The position numbers were made by a program, and so were the translations under genes. The notes below the pieces were generated by a model. That model did not search any database. It saw only the letters and a list, made by a program, of their open reading frames with translations, and was not told the DNA's origin. Shown here piece by piece: positions 30,680 to 40,276 of a stretch of DNA of 64,000 nucleotides. The stretch is taken from positions 91,420 to 155,419 of the forward strand of contig UQEU01000005.1 of the NCBI GenBank assembly GCA_900540085.1, written 5' to 3'. How positions within the stretch are numbered: the stretch's first letter is position 1; every line of letters begins with the position of its first letter. The DNA comes from an uncultured Eubacteriales bacterium. Lineage in GTDB: Bacteria; Bacillota; Clostridia; Oscillospirales; Acutalibacteraceae.

Positions 30680-32701
30680 TTATTTCTTATACTCGTATGT
30701 CATCATTGAGCCGTAAACAACTTTTTCAACACCTGTAGAATCTTTGATTACTACAAACGGTCTTGCACAAGCTGTTCCTGTTGCACTTGAAATACCGTAG
30801 TTGAGTGACATTTGAGCGTCTGTACTCATATTGCTTGAATATGCTGATTTTACAGTACCGCTTTCAGCGTTGCTTCCCTTATCGCCTACTTTTTCAAGTA
30901 CAAGGTCTGCTTCATTCATGTTCTTACCATATACAAAACCTGAAGATACAATTGTATCCTTTGCACCGACATGGCGTGTTGCAAGGAACGAAACTTTGTA
31001 TGAAGAACCTTCAATCAAGCCTGTGCTGATTCCTGCAACAGTTGTTCTGTCTTCTGCAGTTTCTGTCTTGTATGTTACGGTTGTGTCTGAACCGATGAAG
31101 AATGTGAATGTGTCTCCGAATGCTACAGGATCTTTTGAACCGTTAATGTACCAAGATGCAGCGCCCGGTTTTGTTACGGTAATTTCTGTATCGTAGAGAT
31201 ACTTACCGTCAGGAAGTTTACCGCAAATGAGTTCATTGCCGTTCTTAACTTCCTTGAATGTAACTCCGGCATCGCCTGCATTCAAAGTCAAACCTGTTTG
31301 AGACTTCTGAATCATTGCTGTGATTGTTGCAGAAGATGTCAACTGTTTGATTTCTTCTTCAGTCATAGACCAACCTTTGAATGTATAGCCGTTGTAAGTA
31401 ATTCCCTGTGGAATTTTAATTTCAGAAGCGTTTGATACTTCCTGTGCTGAAATGATATTGTTCCAGCAGTCAACAAATGTTACTGTGAACTTATCTGTTG
31501 CTTCTGTAACTTCAAATACAGGAACAAAAGTAATATCCTGATGAGGAGTTACATCTAATGTTGGTTCTGTGGAAACGAGTTTGCCGTTTACAGACCAACC
31601 TACAAATTTAGCGCCTTTGTTTGCAACTGCGCTCAATTTGAATGGGTCAGTTTTCTTAACTGTTAAACCTTCTTTAGGTACAATCTGTTCGTCAAGTTTT
31701 ACTGTACCCAAATCGCTGTATTTTACTGTTACATCGAAGCCTTCTTCTTTGCCCCAAATGTAGCCGTTTTCTGAATGCCAGATTTCTCTGACAGGCCAAT
31801 TTCTTGCTGTGTCATTTGTTGATGCATTCCAGTCATATCCTTGACCCATATATGCATCAATAGTTGAGACATTAGCTATACTAGGTGTTATAGAAGTTTG
31901 ACATGCTTTCGATTGTGACCAAGGAATTGATACATCCATAGTAAGAGCTTCTGAAGCCGGTATACTTTCTTTACAATAGAAACTGTAGCAAGCCATCGGA
32001 TAGCCATTATATACTAAAGCTGATGTTTGATTTGTGTCATAATTATAAAAATAATCTTCAAGAACAAACTCATCATCTGCTGTTCCAATATACCAAGCAC
32101 CATCACCAGTGCTTGTAGCAGAAACTTTAAGAGTTCTTTGCTCTACATTTGTACCACCGTCAGACCAGTCAATATTTGTTTCAGTATTAATACCGATTGG
32201 TTTTGTGAAATCATTAAATCCACAAACTATTAAATCTTTAAAATCAGCTGGTGAAGGTACAGAACCTCTTATTGGCTTAACAGCAGGATATACTTTATTC
32301 ATATCAAAACTATATCTTAAGTCAACAAACTGAACAGCATCAATACCTGTAAGGAAAAACCAACAATAATAGTACTTTCCAGCCTCAAGTTGATCTGATT
32401 TTTTTATGCTTTCAAAGTGTGCTTTTTGGTCGCCACTTTGAGTTAAAGTAGTAAATTTATTTAATTCCTTACCTTTGTTTTTATCGCCTGAATATTCATA
32501 CCATTCGAGAAAAACTTTCGGCTGAGCATCTGTTTCAATAGGACCGTGACCATTCATTGTTGCCAAAATACCATTTTTTTCAACATTATCGCCATATTTA
32601 TATCGGCCTTCTAGTTTTGCAAATGCTGAAAATGGAAGAATAGTTACTATCATTATAGCAGAAAGAACAGCGGCAATTATTTTAACAAGCTTTTTATTCA
32701 A
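30680..32701 (-). CDS. Secreted multi-domain surface protein with InlB-type beta repeats
   Basis: The 673-residue protein has a signal peptide (about residues 1-28, ending ILPFSAFA). An N-terminal beta-rich module follows (to about 260) with YYYCWFFLTGIDAVQFVDL, similar in layout to the first module of the next protein upstream. Then come repeats of the bacterial/InlB B type (GAKFVGWSVNGKLVSTEP, then YNGYTFKGWSMTEEE) and a C-terminal beta domain ending MMTYEYKK. The frame starts at 32716, but GGAGGT inside it points to a TTG at 32701. No LPXTG, dockerin or S-layer motif is seen, so how it is retained is unclear. Confidence 0.85.
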   Translation of the reverse strand: MNKKLVKIIAAVLSAIMIVTILPFSAFAKLEGRYKYGDNVEKNGILATMNGHGPIETDAQPKVFLEWYEYSGDKNKGKELNKFTTLTQSGDQKAHFESIKKSDQLEAGKYYYCWFFLTGIDAVQFVDLRYSFDMNKVYPAVKPIRGSVPSPADFKDLIVCGFNDFTKPIGINTETNIDWSDGGTNVEQRTLKVSATSTGDGAWYIGTADDEFVLEDYFYNYDTNQTSALVYNGYPMACYSFYCKESIPASEALTMDVSIPWSQSKACQTSITPSIANVSTIDAYMGQGYDWNASTNDTARNWPVREIWHSENGYIWGKEEGFDVTVKYSDLGTVKLDEQIVPKEGLTVKKTDPFKLSAVANKGAKFVGWSVNGKLVSTEPTLDVTPHQDITFVPVFEVTEATDKFTVTFVDCWNNIISAQEVSNASEIKIPQGITYNGYTFKGWSMTEEEIKQLTSSATITAMIQKSQTGLTLNAGDAGVTFKEVKNGNELICGKLPDGKYLYDTEITVTKPGAASWYINGSKDPVAFGDTFTFFIGSDTTVTYKTETAEDRTTVAGISTGLIEGSSYKVSFLATRHVGAKDTIVSSGFVYGKNMNEADLVLEKVGDKGSNAESGTVKSAYSSNMSTDAQMSLNYGISSATGTACARPFVVIKDSTGVEKVVYGSMMTYEYKK

Positions 32702-32739
32702 ACTTATTACCTCCATTTTTAATTTTAAAATATTCCATA

Positions 32740-33867
32740 TTACTTTATAATTATATCAGTGTAAACAAATTTATTTACTGAAAATTTATTTACAATAGAT
32801 GAATCTGCACTCGATAAAAAATTGTTTCCATCTAAATCACAATAAGAATATTTTTCAATTTCTGAACTTATTATTGCTTTATATATAATAGGTAAATCTG
32901 AACTTGAAACAACACTATTTTTATCAAAATCACATGCACAAATAGGAATATCCATTGAATAATTAATATCAGTATCATTTACTTCTATAATAACTTTTCT
33001 TGTAATTCCATATTCATAAGTGATTTGTGCAGAATACCTACCCTGAAGAACATTATTTAAAGTAAACTTACCTGTTGCATCTGTATATGCATACAAGCCG
33101 TTGTCAAGAGTAATCTTTGCGTTCTTTATGGGAACTCCGTTTGAATCACCCAAGGTGCTTGACATTACGGTAACTTTTGCGGTCACACTAAATGTTTTTG
33201 TTGGATTTGGAGAAACATCACAAAGCATCGGATAAAGAACTGCACCTGCCACTGCGTCAGATGCATTTACATCTAAACAATAGCAGTCGAATTTGCCAAG
33301 TGTATAGTCAGTCTGCAAAAATGTTAAGTTCGGACTTTTTTCAACCGCAAAAATCTTTTCTGCGTCACAGTGAACTTTTACATTTATAAAAAACTGCAAG
33401 ACCTTAACACCGTTTGAGTCAACGGTTGTGTAACTCTCTCTGTTTGAAGAAAGAAAACCGCACTCAATTCTGTTTGAATACAAACTGACAAGTGCAACAT
33501 CGAACCCGTTTGGGTAAGAGTCAGTCAAGTCAGCAATTTGTTTCGGAGACTTTTCACTCCATGCATTTTCAACAAAACTGCCTATTGATGCATAAGTCGT
33601 GTCAAGTTCTGCCGAAAACTGAAATTGGGAAATACTGTCAATGCCTTTAAGCAGGACAGAAACCGAGTAGTAACCCGGCTGCAGATTGTTTCCGTCTGCA
33701 ACTTCTTTTTGTACCTCGTTGTTGCTGTACTCATTATAGACAAACTCGAGTTTCGGTTTTTCTTTGCCGAAGTTATCTTTGCTTGCATAAGCTGGAAATG
33801 TACAACAGGAAAGTACAACTGCCAACGAAAGTACGAACAAGATTGCTTTTTTATGAAATTTTACCAT
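32740..33867 (-). CDS. Secreted protein with beta module, CarboxypepD_reg-like domain and dockerin-like repeats
   Basis: The 375-residue protein starts at the ATG at 33867 behind GGAGGTTATT rather than at the longer frame. It has a signal peptide (ending TFPAYA), an N-terminal beta module with GYYSVSVLLKGIDSISQFQF (layout reminiscent of cohesin or CBM sandwiches), a regulatory-like beta domain around VPIKNAKITLDNGLYAYTD, and two calcium-loop repeats, CDFDKNSVVSSSD and CDLDGNNFLSSAD, in the last 65 residues. The repeats match the F-hand pattern of type I dockerins, which bind cohesins. The same C-terminal cassette closes the 1791-residue neighbour. No cohesin partner is certain in the window. 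Confidence 0.85.
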   Translation of the reverse strand: MVKFHKKAILFVLSLAVVLSCCTFPAYASKDNFGKEKPKLEFVYNEYSNNEVQKEVADGNNLQPGYYSVSVLLKGIDSISQFQFSAELDTTYASIGSFVENAWSEKSPKQIADLTDSYPNGFDVALVSLYSNRIECGFLSSNRESYTTVDSNGVKVLQFFINVKVHCDAEKIFAVEKSPNLTFLQTDYTLGKFDCYCLDVNASDAVAGAVLYPMLCDVSPNPTKTFSVTAKVTVMSSTLGDSNGVPIKNAKITLDNGLYAYTDATGKFTLNNVLQGRYSAQITYEYGITRKVIIEVNDTDINYSMDIPICACDFDKNSVVSSSDLPIIYKAIISSEIEKYSYCDLDGNNFLSSADSSIVNKFSVNKFVYTDIIIK

Positions 33868-33936
33868 AATAACCTCCGTCAGCAGTGTATTGCAAGTGCA
33901 AAGAAAACTTTGCACTTGCAAAATTAATAATTTCAA

Positions 33937-36900
33937 TTATTTAATAGTAATAGGTTTGTATTCAACATTATTAATAGATAATACATTAACAATAACTGAA
34001 TCAGAACTTGAAATCATTTTATTACCATCTAAATCACAATACGGATATTGAGTTATTCCATCTAAACTTATAGATGCTTTACTGATAATGGTTGTGTCTG
34101 AACTTGAAATTACGCCATTTTTATCAAAATCGCATGCAATAAGTGCAACAGGTTCTTTAAAGTCAACATTATGGTCTGTTACTGTAACATTGACATTTCT
34201 TGTAATACCGTAATCATAAGTAATTGTTGCGGTATAGTTACCTGCAGGTACATTTTGAAGAGTAAATCTACCATCAGCACCTGTTACTGCTGAAATTCCG
34301 TTGTTAAGAGTGATTTTAGCATTCTTAATAGGAGTATTGTTTGTAGCTCCTGTAGAATCTGACATTACAGTAACAACAGCAGAAACGCTGAAGCCTGTAG
34401 GTGCTTCTTCTACGAACGGAGTAAGTTTGTTTTCTGCAATCATAAGTGCTTTGCGTGTATTATAAACATCTGAAATTTGGATATTATATCCATCTGAAGC
34501 ACCTGCTTCAGGTTTATAATAATCTGATGTATAACCTTTTGCACTTGATGGTGTGTTGAGCATATTTACAGCAGCGGTAAGAGCATCAATATATGCTTTC
34601 CATGACTCATCTGTGTATGCTTTTTTACCATCTTTTTCGTTTGCAATTACACCGTCTTTAACAGAACCGTATTTAGCAGTTGAAGCCTGAATACCCTTGT
34701 CTGTAACTTTAAGAGCAGAATAATCACTGCCTGAAGCACAAAGAACTTCTTCTTTGAGTTTATCAGGAATGAATCCACGCTCGATTGTTCTGCTTAAGTA
34801 AGTATTAAACTCTTTGATTGCTTCTTCTATCTGTGTTGTAGAAGCATTTGTACTGTAAACATTTTTCGAACTGTCTTCAACACCTGTAATAAATGTGCTT
34901 GGTACAGCTTCAGGGTTTGATGCTGCGTATTCTTGATATTTAACATTAAACTGAGAAGCCAAACAACTGAACAAAGGTTTTGCGCCCGGATTTGCAACAC
35001 CGTTTGTTACATCAGTTGATTTGTAATAGTTGTTGTATCTGTCAATGATAAGCATCGACTGTGCAACACTTGCTATACCCATAAGTTTTTGATATGAAAG
35101 CATATCGAAATCATTCTTATCAAGTTTATTGATAACATTAGTTACTTTTTCAGTAATTTGAGTAAGGTTTTCTTTCTTAAATTTACTGTTACTGTTATCA
35201 ATTGTCGCTTTAACATTTTTAGCAGCATCAGCGTAAATTTTTTCTATTGATGTAACATTCTCTAATGTTACCGGAGTAGTTGCTTTACCAAGAGCATTTA
35301 CAACTTCATTAAGAAGATTTTGATATACTTCCGGTGAAGTGAAATCACTTGCTTTGTATTTAGATGCGTATGAAGCAATGCTGTCATATGCTTTCATCAA
35401 AGTGTCATATCCGGCAACATCAGCTACAAAATGAAGATTTTGGTCAGCATATGCAATGTTACCGCTGTTTGTGTTAGCAAATGCTACACACATCTTTTGA
35501 TTTGAAACTGTGTTAATTTTTGTTTCACCGTCATAATGCAAATAACTTACATACTGTTTATATTCAGCATATTTTGCATATCCTAAATAAACAACTAAGC
35601 CGTCAATAGGTGTCTTCCATGAAACTGAAGAGCCTTCATGGTTGTTATAGAGGAAGTTTTCAGGAGTTACATATACTTTTTCACATTTGCCTTGTGGGTT
35701 GAATGAAACTTCAACACCTTTAATTGTATGTGAATTACCGGGTAGAGTAGAAGTATATGTATTTGATTGTTTGTCGTATGTATAAGCTATATGGGGTCTT
35801 GTAGCAACAGCATCAACAGGAAGTTTGTCATAGTTATATACAGTGTTCTTATCACCTAATGCTGTTATCTGTGTTTGACCGTCAGCTCTCATTACTTTTC
35901 CTGTCTCACCAACATAATGCCACTGTCCATGTTCGTCTAAATAGTCACGATAAGCATAGTTAATTAAGTTACCGTCTTTATCAAATGTAGGAGTAGCTTT
36001 TGAATGGTCAGCAGGATCAACAGTAAACATACCGTCAATAGCAGATGTAGCTGTGTTGTTTGCAATCATTTGACTGTAAATGCCCATATTGTTGAGTTTT
36101 GACTCTTTAACCAATATGTCTTTAGTTGTAACTGCAAACATTCGTTTTTTATTCCATACTGATCCGCCTTCTGTAATTTTCGAAGAAGACTGAGTATATG
36201 TACCTGATTGTCCTACATCACTAAAATGATATTCTTCTTTAATGTTTCCTGAATTTTCGTTTACATAAACTGTGTCGTGCCAATCTAATTGTGTTGAACA
36301 ATAAATGTAAGCAAATGATTCAAGGTCGTTATAAATAGCTTTACCATTTCTGTAAATATCATATTTTACAGTGATTTTTATTGCAGCATCTTGACTTGGA
36401 ACTGTAATTTTAACATTGTATGTTTTTACCTCTTCCGGAGCAAGAGCTGTTTCTGCAAAGCCCTCAATTACTGCTGCACTGTTATCTGTTTCAATAGATT
36501 TAATTTTAGCACTGTATCTTGTATCTTGAGTAACTTTACCGTTTTTATCAACATATGCTTTGTTGATACCGAATGTTTCATTCTTTATTGTAAGAGTATC
36601 GTTAATAACACCTGAAGCACTTCTGTAAATAGGTGTATCAACTTTTGTGCTTACAAGACCGAATTGGTGTTCTGAAATCTGCGGTATGAACGGAACAATG
36701 TTATTTATCGCACTTACAAGATACATTGCACCTTTCCAAGCAGTATCTTTAGAGTAATCTACTCCGTCTTTAACACCGCCAAAAGCACGGTATAAACGAT
36801 GAACTAATTTGCCCAATACACCAAGATCACTAGGTGTATTGTCTTTTCCGACAATTACATCAACCTGAAGTAAATCATCAAACGCATTAGCTGATGTTGC

Positions 36901-39312
36901 ATCCGGAATTAAGCTTCCTAAGCCATCAGATGTACGGTCTGAAAGAACAAAGTTGAAGAGATTTTTAAGTAAATCATATACAACTTTAAGTGCTTGTTCA
37001 GATGTGAATATTGAAGATGAGAATGCTTTACCTATCATATTGATGAAGTAAGAAATACCACAATATGATTTTCCGTCAAGAGATTTTTGGTCTGCAATGT
37101 TAAGTGCACCCTTTACAACGCCGTCATAAATAAGTGCTTTAGAATCTATCTTTGTACCTGTTGTATAAATTCCATTAGAACCTGTAACACCAAAGAGTTG
37201 ACCGAGTTGAGGTAACAAACCGTTTGCGATGATATCAATATTCTGCCAAAGAGTATTTGAACGAGAAATCTTATCATGGCCTTCGCCGATACCGTGGAAG
37301 CCAAGCAATGAAGCAACACCGTGATCTTCAGCATATGTACAAACAACTGCGTTCAAAATATCAAACAATGTTGTCTTTGTTTTTACTTGCTCTTCATAAG
37401 TTTGAACAGTTGAAGGAATTTCAAATCTTCCGCCTGCCGCCGTTCCGTTCATATCAATCGGAACAAGTCCACCCATTACATAGGCAACTGCGTCACGGCA
37501 CATAGGAAGAAGTGTACCTTCAAGAGTTGCGGCATATTTGCCTGTTTCAGGGTTAATAGTTGCACCGGGAAGTGTTGAATAGTCCCTGTTTGGAAGTGAG
37601 AAAGAAAGATTTTCTTTCAAGCAAACAAACGCTACATCTTCTGCAGTAGCACAAGCGTTCCATTCTGAATCGTGAATCATATTGATAAGGCCGAAACCTT
37701 CCAATGATGCTTTAAGTACAGAAATAAGGAATGGAACCATTGCTTCTTCTACATTTGTTTCGGTAAGAGCAGTGCCCTGACCTTTATCTGTATAGAATTT
37801 GTTAAGAATGTTCTTATCTGTTACATCTGCGACATACTGAACAACTTTAAGCACATTTGGAACAATGCTGTTGTAAGAATCAGCAGCAGAATTCATTGTG
37901 AGTTGAGGACAACCTTTAATAAATACTTTGCTTACAAGGTCTGCAATGAAGTCATTTGCAGTATTGGCAATAGTTGTATATTTTGTTCCTGAACCTATAT
38001 TAAGTGCTTTGAACTCTTTTACAAAGTTTTGCCATGAACCGTACTCAAACTTAATGCCAAGATTGAGAACACCTGTTTTAACGCCGAGAGCGTCAGCAAG
38101 CGGGTCATAAACAACTTTGTTGAAAAGATGAACAGAGTCAATGTTTTTCCATTGATTTTCATCTTCTCCGAGAGTTGTTCTGTCGAAACTGTAAACTTTC
38201 TTGAACTCATCAACAGTTTTAATATCTTTGAGTGCAGGGAATGCTGTGTCAAAGTCTGCTGAATTAATCCACTCTGTTACTTTTTCAACAGTAGCAGTTT
38301 GTTTTGTAACACCCTTAAAGGTTTCAACATTTTTATTGTCTTTGTTAATATATTCATAGAACGCTCTTGTATAACCGAAATGGTCATAAGCAATTGTACC
38401 GATAAGAGGTTCCAATGTATGTTCCCAAACAATTTTAAAAGCTTCTACTGCTTTATCGTTAAGATTGTCTGTAACATTTAATTTGAAGTTTGCTTCTTTG
38501 AACATTAAAGTTGTATCGTATGCAATAATTGTATCAAACACTTTTGTGTTGAGAAGATCACAAGCGATTTGTTCAATTTTTTTACCCATTGCTGCAGTGT
38601 GAGCGGCAGAATCCGGTATATAAAAAGCATTAACTAAAAGTTGTTTTACTATATTATATACCATATTATTTTGCCAATTGCCTGACATTCCGAGCAGTTT
38701 GCCGATTTCCTTATAAACATCTACAAAACTTGAAGCTGCACCAAGAGAAATTTTACCTCTTACAAAGTTTTTGATTACATTTAAACCGTCTATATCGTTA
38801 AAATTGGCATTTACGAGTTCAACGACACGCATCAAAATATCCTTGGACGGTGTATTCTCTCTTGAAACAATGTATTGGCTGCCTTTTGAATAGTCATGAT
38901 GCTTACGGTCAACAAAACACTGTCTAATGTTAACGTTTTTGGCCTCACCTAACGCACCGCCATAACTATTGATAAGCGGTTCAATTTGTGCAATAAGGTC
39001 AAAAATGCCGTTTACACTGTCGAGTTTACCATGAATGCTGATGTTGGCAATAACCAAATTCATATCAACATCAATCGGAAGTGCTACACCTGCTAATACA
39101 GTGTCGAGATAGTCAAGCAATGCAGTAGCTGTTTGTTCGTCTGTCATTTCAGCCCATGCCATAAAGTTATACGCCAAATCTTTGTCGTGATACTTTGTTT
39201 CGGAAGAAGTTTGAGCATAGGCAGAAACTGCACCTGTAAAACATGAAACTGTCATCAAAACGGCAAGCAGCAAGGAAAGAAGTTTTTTGGAAAATTTTCT
39301 TGCTTTTTGCAT
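33937..39312 (-). CDS. Giant secreted protein with helical N-terminal half, FIVAR-like region and dockerin-like end
   Basis: The 1791-residue protein has a signal peptide (residues 1-33, ending VSAYAQ) behind a GGAGGT site. Residues of about 40-900 look mainly helical and hydrophobic, with recurring leucine-rich segments such as MVYNIVKQLLVNAF. Residues of about 900-1250 are beta-rich. Helical FIVAR-like segments follow (YDTLMKAYDSI near 1305 and YTDESWKAYIDAL near 1565). Residues of about 1640-1722 form the regulatory-like domain, and CDFDKNGVISSSD and CDLDGNKMISSSD form two calcium loops at the end. It is exported and probably a surface or extracellular structural protein. No enzyme motif was seen; its function is unknown. 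Confidence 0.88.
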   Translation of the reverse strand: MQKARKFSKKLLSLLLAVLMTVSCFTGAVSAYAQTSSETKYHDKDLAYNFMAWAEMTDEQTATALLDYLDTVLAGVALPIDVDMNLVIANISIHGKLDSVNGIFDLIAQIEPLINSYGGALGEAKNVNIRQCFVDRKHHDYSKGSQYIVSRENTPSKDILMRVVELVNANFNDIDGLNVIKNFVRGKISLGAASSFVDVYKEIGKLLGMSGNWQNNMVYNIVKQLLVNAFYIPDSAAHTAAMGKKIEQIACDLLNTKVFDTIIAYDTTLMFKEANFKLNVTDNLNDKAVEAFKIVWEHTLEPLIGTIAYDHFGYTRAFYEYINKDNKNVETFKGVTKQTATVEKVTEWINSADFDTAFPALKDIKTVDEFKKVYSFDRTTLGEDENQWKNIDSVHLFNKVVYDPLADALGVKTGVLNLGIKFEYGSWQNFVKEFKALNIGSGTKYTTIANTANDFIADLVSKVFIKGCPQLTMNSAADSYNSIVPNVLKVVQYVADVTDKNILNKFYTDKGQGTALTETNVEEAMVPFLISVLKASLEGFGLINMIHDSEWNACATAEDVAFVCLKENLSFSLPNRDYSTLPGATINPETGKYAATLEGTLLPMCRDAVAYVMGGLVPIDMNGTAAGGRFEIPSTVQTYEEQVKTKTTLFDILNAVVCTYAEDHGVASLLGFHGIGEGHDKISRSNTLWQNIDIIANGLLPQLGQLFGVTGSNGIYTTGTKIDSKALIYDGVVKGALNIADQKSLDGKSYCGISYFINMIGKAFSSSIFTSEQALKVVYDLLKNLFNFVLSDRTSDGLGSLIPDATSANAFDDLLQVDVIVGKDNTPSDLGVLGKLVHRLYRAFGGVKDGVDYSKDTAWKGAMYLVSAINNIVPFIPQISEHQFGLVSTKVDTPIYRSASGVINDTLTIKNETFGINKAYVDKNGKVTQDTRYSAKIKSIETDNSAAVIEGFAETALAPEEVKTYNVKITVPSQDAAIKITVKYDIYRNGKAIYNDLESFAYIYCSTQLDWHDTVYVNENSGNIKEEYHFSDVGQSGTYTQSSSKITEGGSVWNKKRMFAVTTKDILVKESKLNNMGIYSQMIANNTATSAIDGMFTVDPADHSKATPTFDKDGNLINYAYRDYLDEHGQWHYVGETGKVMRADGQTQITALGDKNTVYNYDKLPVDAVATRPHIAYTYDKQSNTYTSTLPGNSHTIKGVEVSFNPQGKCEKVYVTPENFLYNNHEGSSVSWKTPIDGLVVYLGYAKYAEYKQYVSYLHYDGETKINTVSNQKMCVAFANTNSGNIAYADQNLHFVADVAGYDTLMKAYDSIASYASKYKASDFTSPEVYQNLLNEVVNALGKATTPVTLENVTSIEKIYADAAKNVKATIDNSNSKFKKENLTQITEKVTNVINKLDKNDFDMLSYQKLMGIASVAQSMLIIDRYNNYYKSTDVTNGVANPGAKPLFSCLASQFNVKYQEYAASNPEAVPSTFITGVEDSSKNVYSTNASTTQIEEAIKEFNTYLSRTIERGFIPDKLKEEVLCASGSDYSALKVTDKGIQASTAKYGSVKDGVIANEKDGKKAYTDESWKAYIDALTAAVNMLNTPSSAKGYTSDYYKPEAGASDGYNIQISDVYNTRKALMIAENKLTPFVEEAPTGFSVSAVVTVMSDSTGATNNTPIKNAKITLNNGISAVTGADGRFTLQNVPAGNYTATITYDYGITRNVNVTVTDHNVDFKEPVALIACDFDKNGVISSSDTTIISKASISLDGITQYPYCDLDGNKMISSSDSVIVNVLSINNVEYKPITIK

Positions 39313-39368
39313 TTTCCGATGTACCTCCGTTTTTCGCTTAAATTATTATTTAATTAAATTACAAATTT

Positions 39369-39402
39369 ACAAAACCGCAACTAAATATGAAAACGGTTTT
39401 GT
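39369..39402. repeat. Inverted repeat upstream of the 1791-residue protein gene
   Basis: ACAAAACCG (39369-39377) and its exact complement CGGTTTTGT (39394-39402) are separated by 16 bases, 57 bases before the start codon. It may be an operator for a dimeric regulator or an mRNA hairpin; its function is inferred. Confidence 0.5.
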
Positions 39403-40083
39403 GTAAATCCGAATTGAAAGTTTTGTCGCAACTTCTGACCAATCGTAATAAAAAAACGAAAAATTGAAAGACAACCTGTGTCTAAAACCCAAGTCCGAGA
39501 TTTACAAAAGTAATTTGCATAACTTATTAAAACATAAAATTTAATAAAATACAATGTATTTTTTATAAAAATATGTATAAAATATATATTTTGGCATTTT
39601 ACACAAATTGCAGTTCACATTTTTGTTTAAAATAATGGTAAAATATTCAGTATATTTCATTATGCTTTTTGATGAATTTAACCTTTTAAAAGTTACATTT
39701 CTTAAATGATTTCAACAATGATTTCAACTTTTTAATTAATATAAAATTTATTTTAAATTTACAAATTATTTACATTTATAATCAAAAATCGTGTGTGTTT
39801 TTTTGTAAAGCAAACTCACTTTACACGTTTTCTTTTGGCTATAAAATCATAACAGATTTGGTAAAAATGAGATTTTATCAAAAATTTCTTCTTTTTTCAA
39901 CGAAAATCGTCCAAAAAATACAGTCAAATGTCAATATCTACATATTGTGTTTAAAAACAAAATTTTAATATGAGCAAAACAAAATAGTGTTAATGAGGTT
40001 CAGCGAATAAATCACGCTCAAATTCAAATTAAATATAAAATTATTATTTATTAACAAATAGTTAAAAAATTTTGCAATTAATA

Positions 40084-40112
40084 TTGACTTTTTTATATAT
40101 TTTTGTTATAAA
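40084..40112 (+). promoter_or_regulatory. Promoter of the 2330-residue protein gene
   Basis: TTGACT (40084-40089) and TATAAA (40107-40112) are 17 bases apart. The transcript would have a leader of about 160 bases. Confidence 0.65.
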
Positions 40113-40276
40113 TAAATTGTATTGTTCGTACGTATTGGTTGAAGTTTTTCTATCAAAAAACTTGCGTGTTAAACAATTTTACACTGATTTAACCGACGAA
40201 ATGAGATTTTAAGACCATACCAACACGAAAAATCGCCCTCTTACACGGGGGAAATCATAAAGAAGGAGAGATGATT

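Larger units (their letters stand above)
39313..40276. other. Long AT-rich divergent intergenic region between the two giant genes
   Basis: This gap of 964 bases has no convincing gene on either strand. It holds the promoter of the 2330-residue gene (40084-40112), an inverted repeat near the 1791-residue gene (39369-39402) and, in the plus-strand leader, a short hairpin (40142-40163, stem AAGTTTTT). Its length, far more than two promoters need, suggests regulation or a lost gene. No riboswitch class was recognised. Confidence 0.7.

Noticed and set aside
40118..40276. Riboswitch in the leader of the 2330-residue gene
   Set aside because: Only short AT-rich hairpins and a weak CCC/GGG pairing are present; no known aptamer core was recognised.
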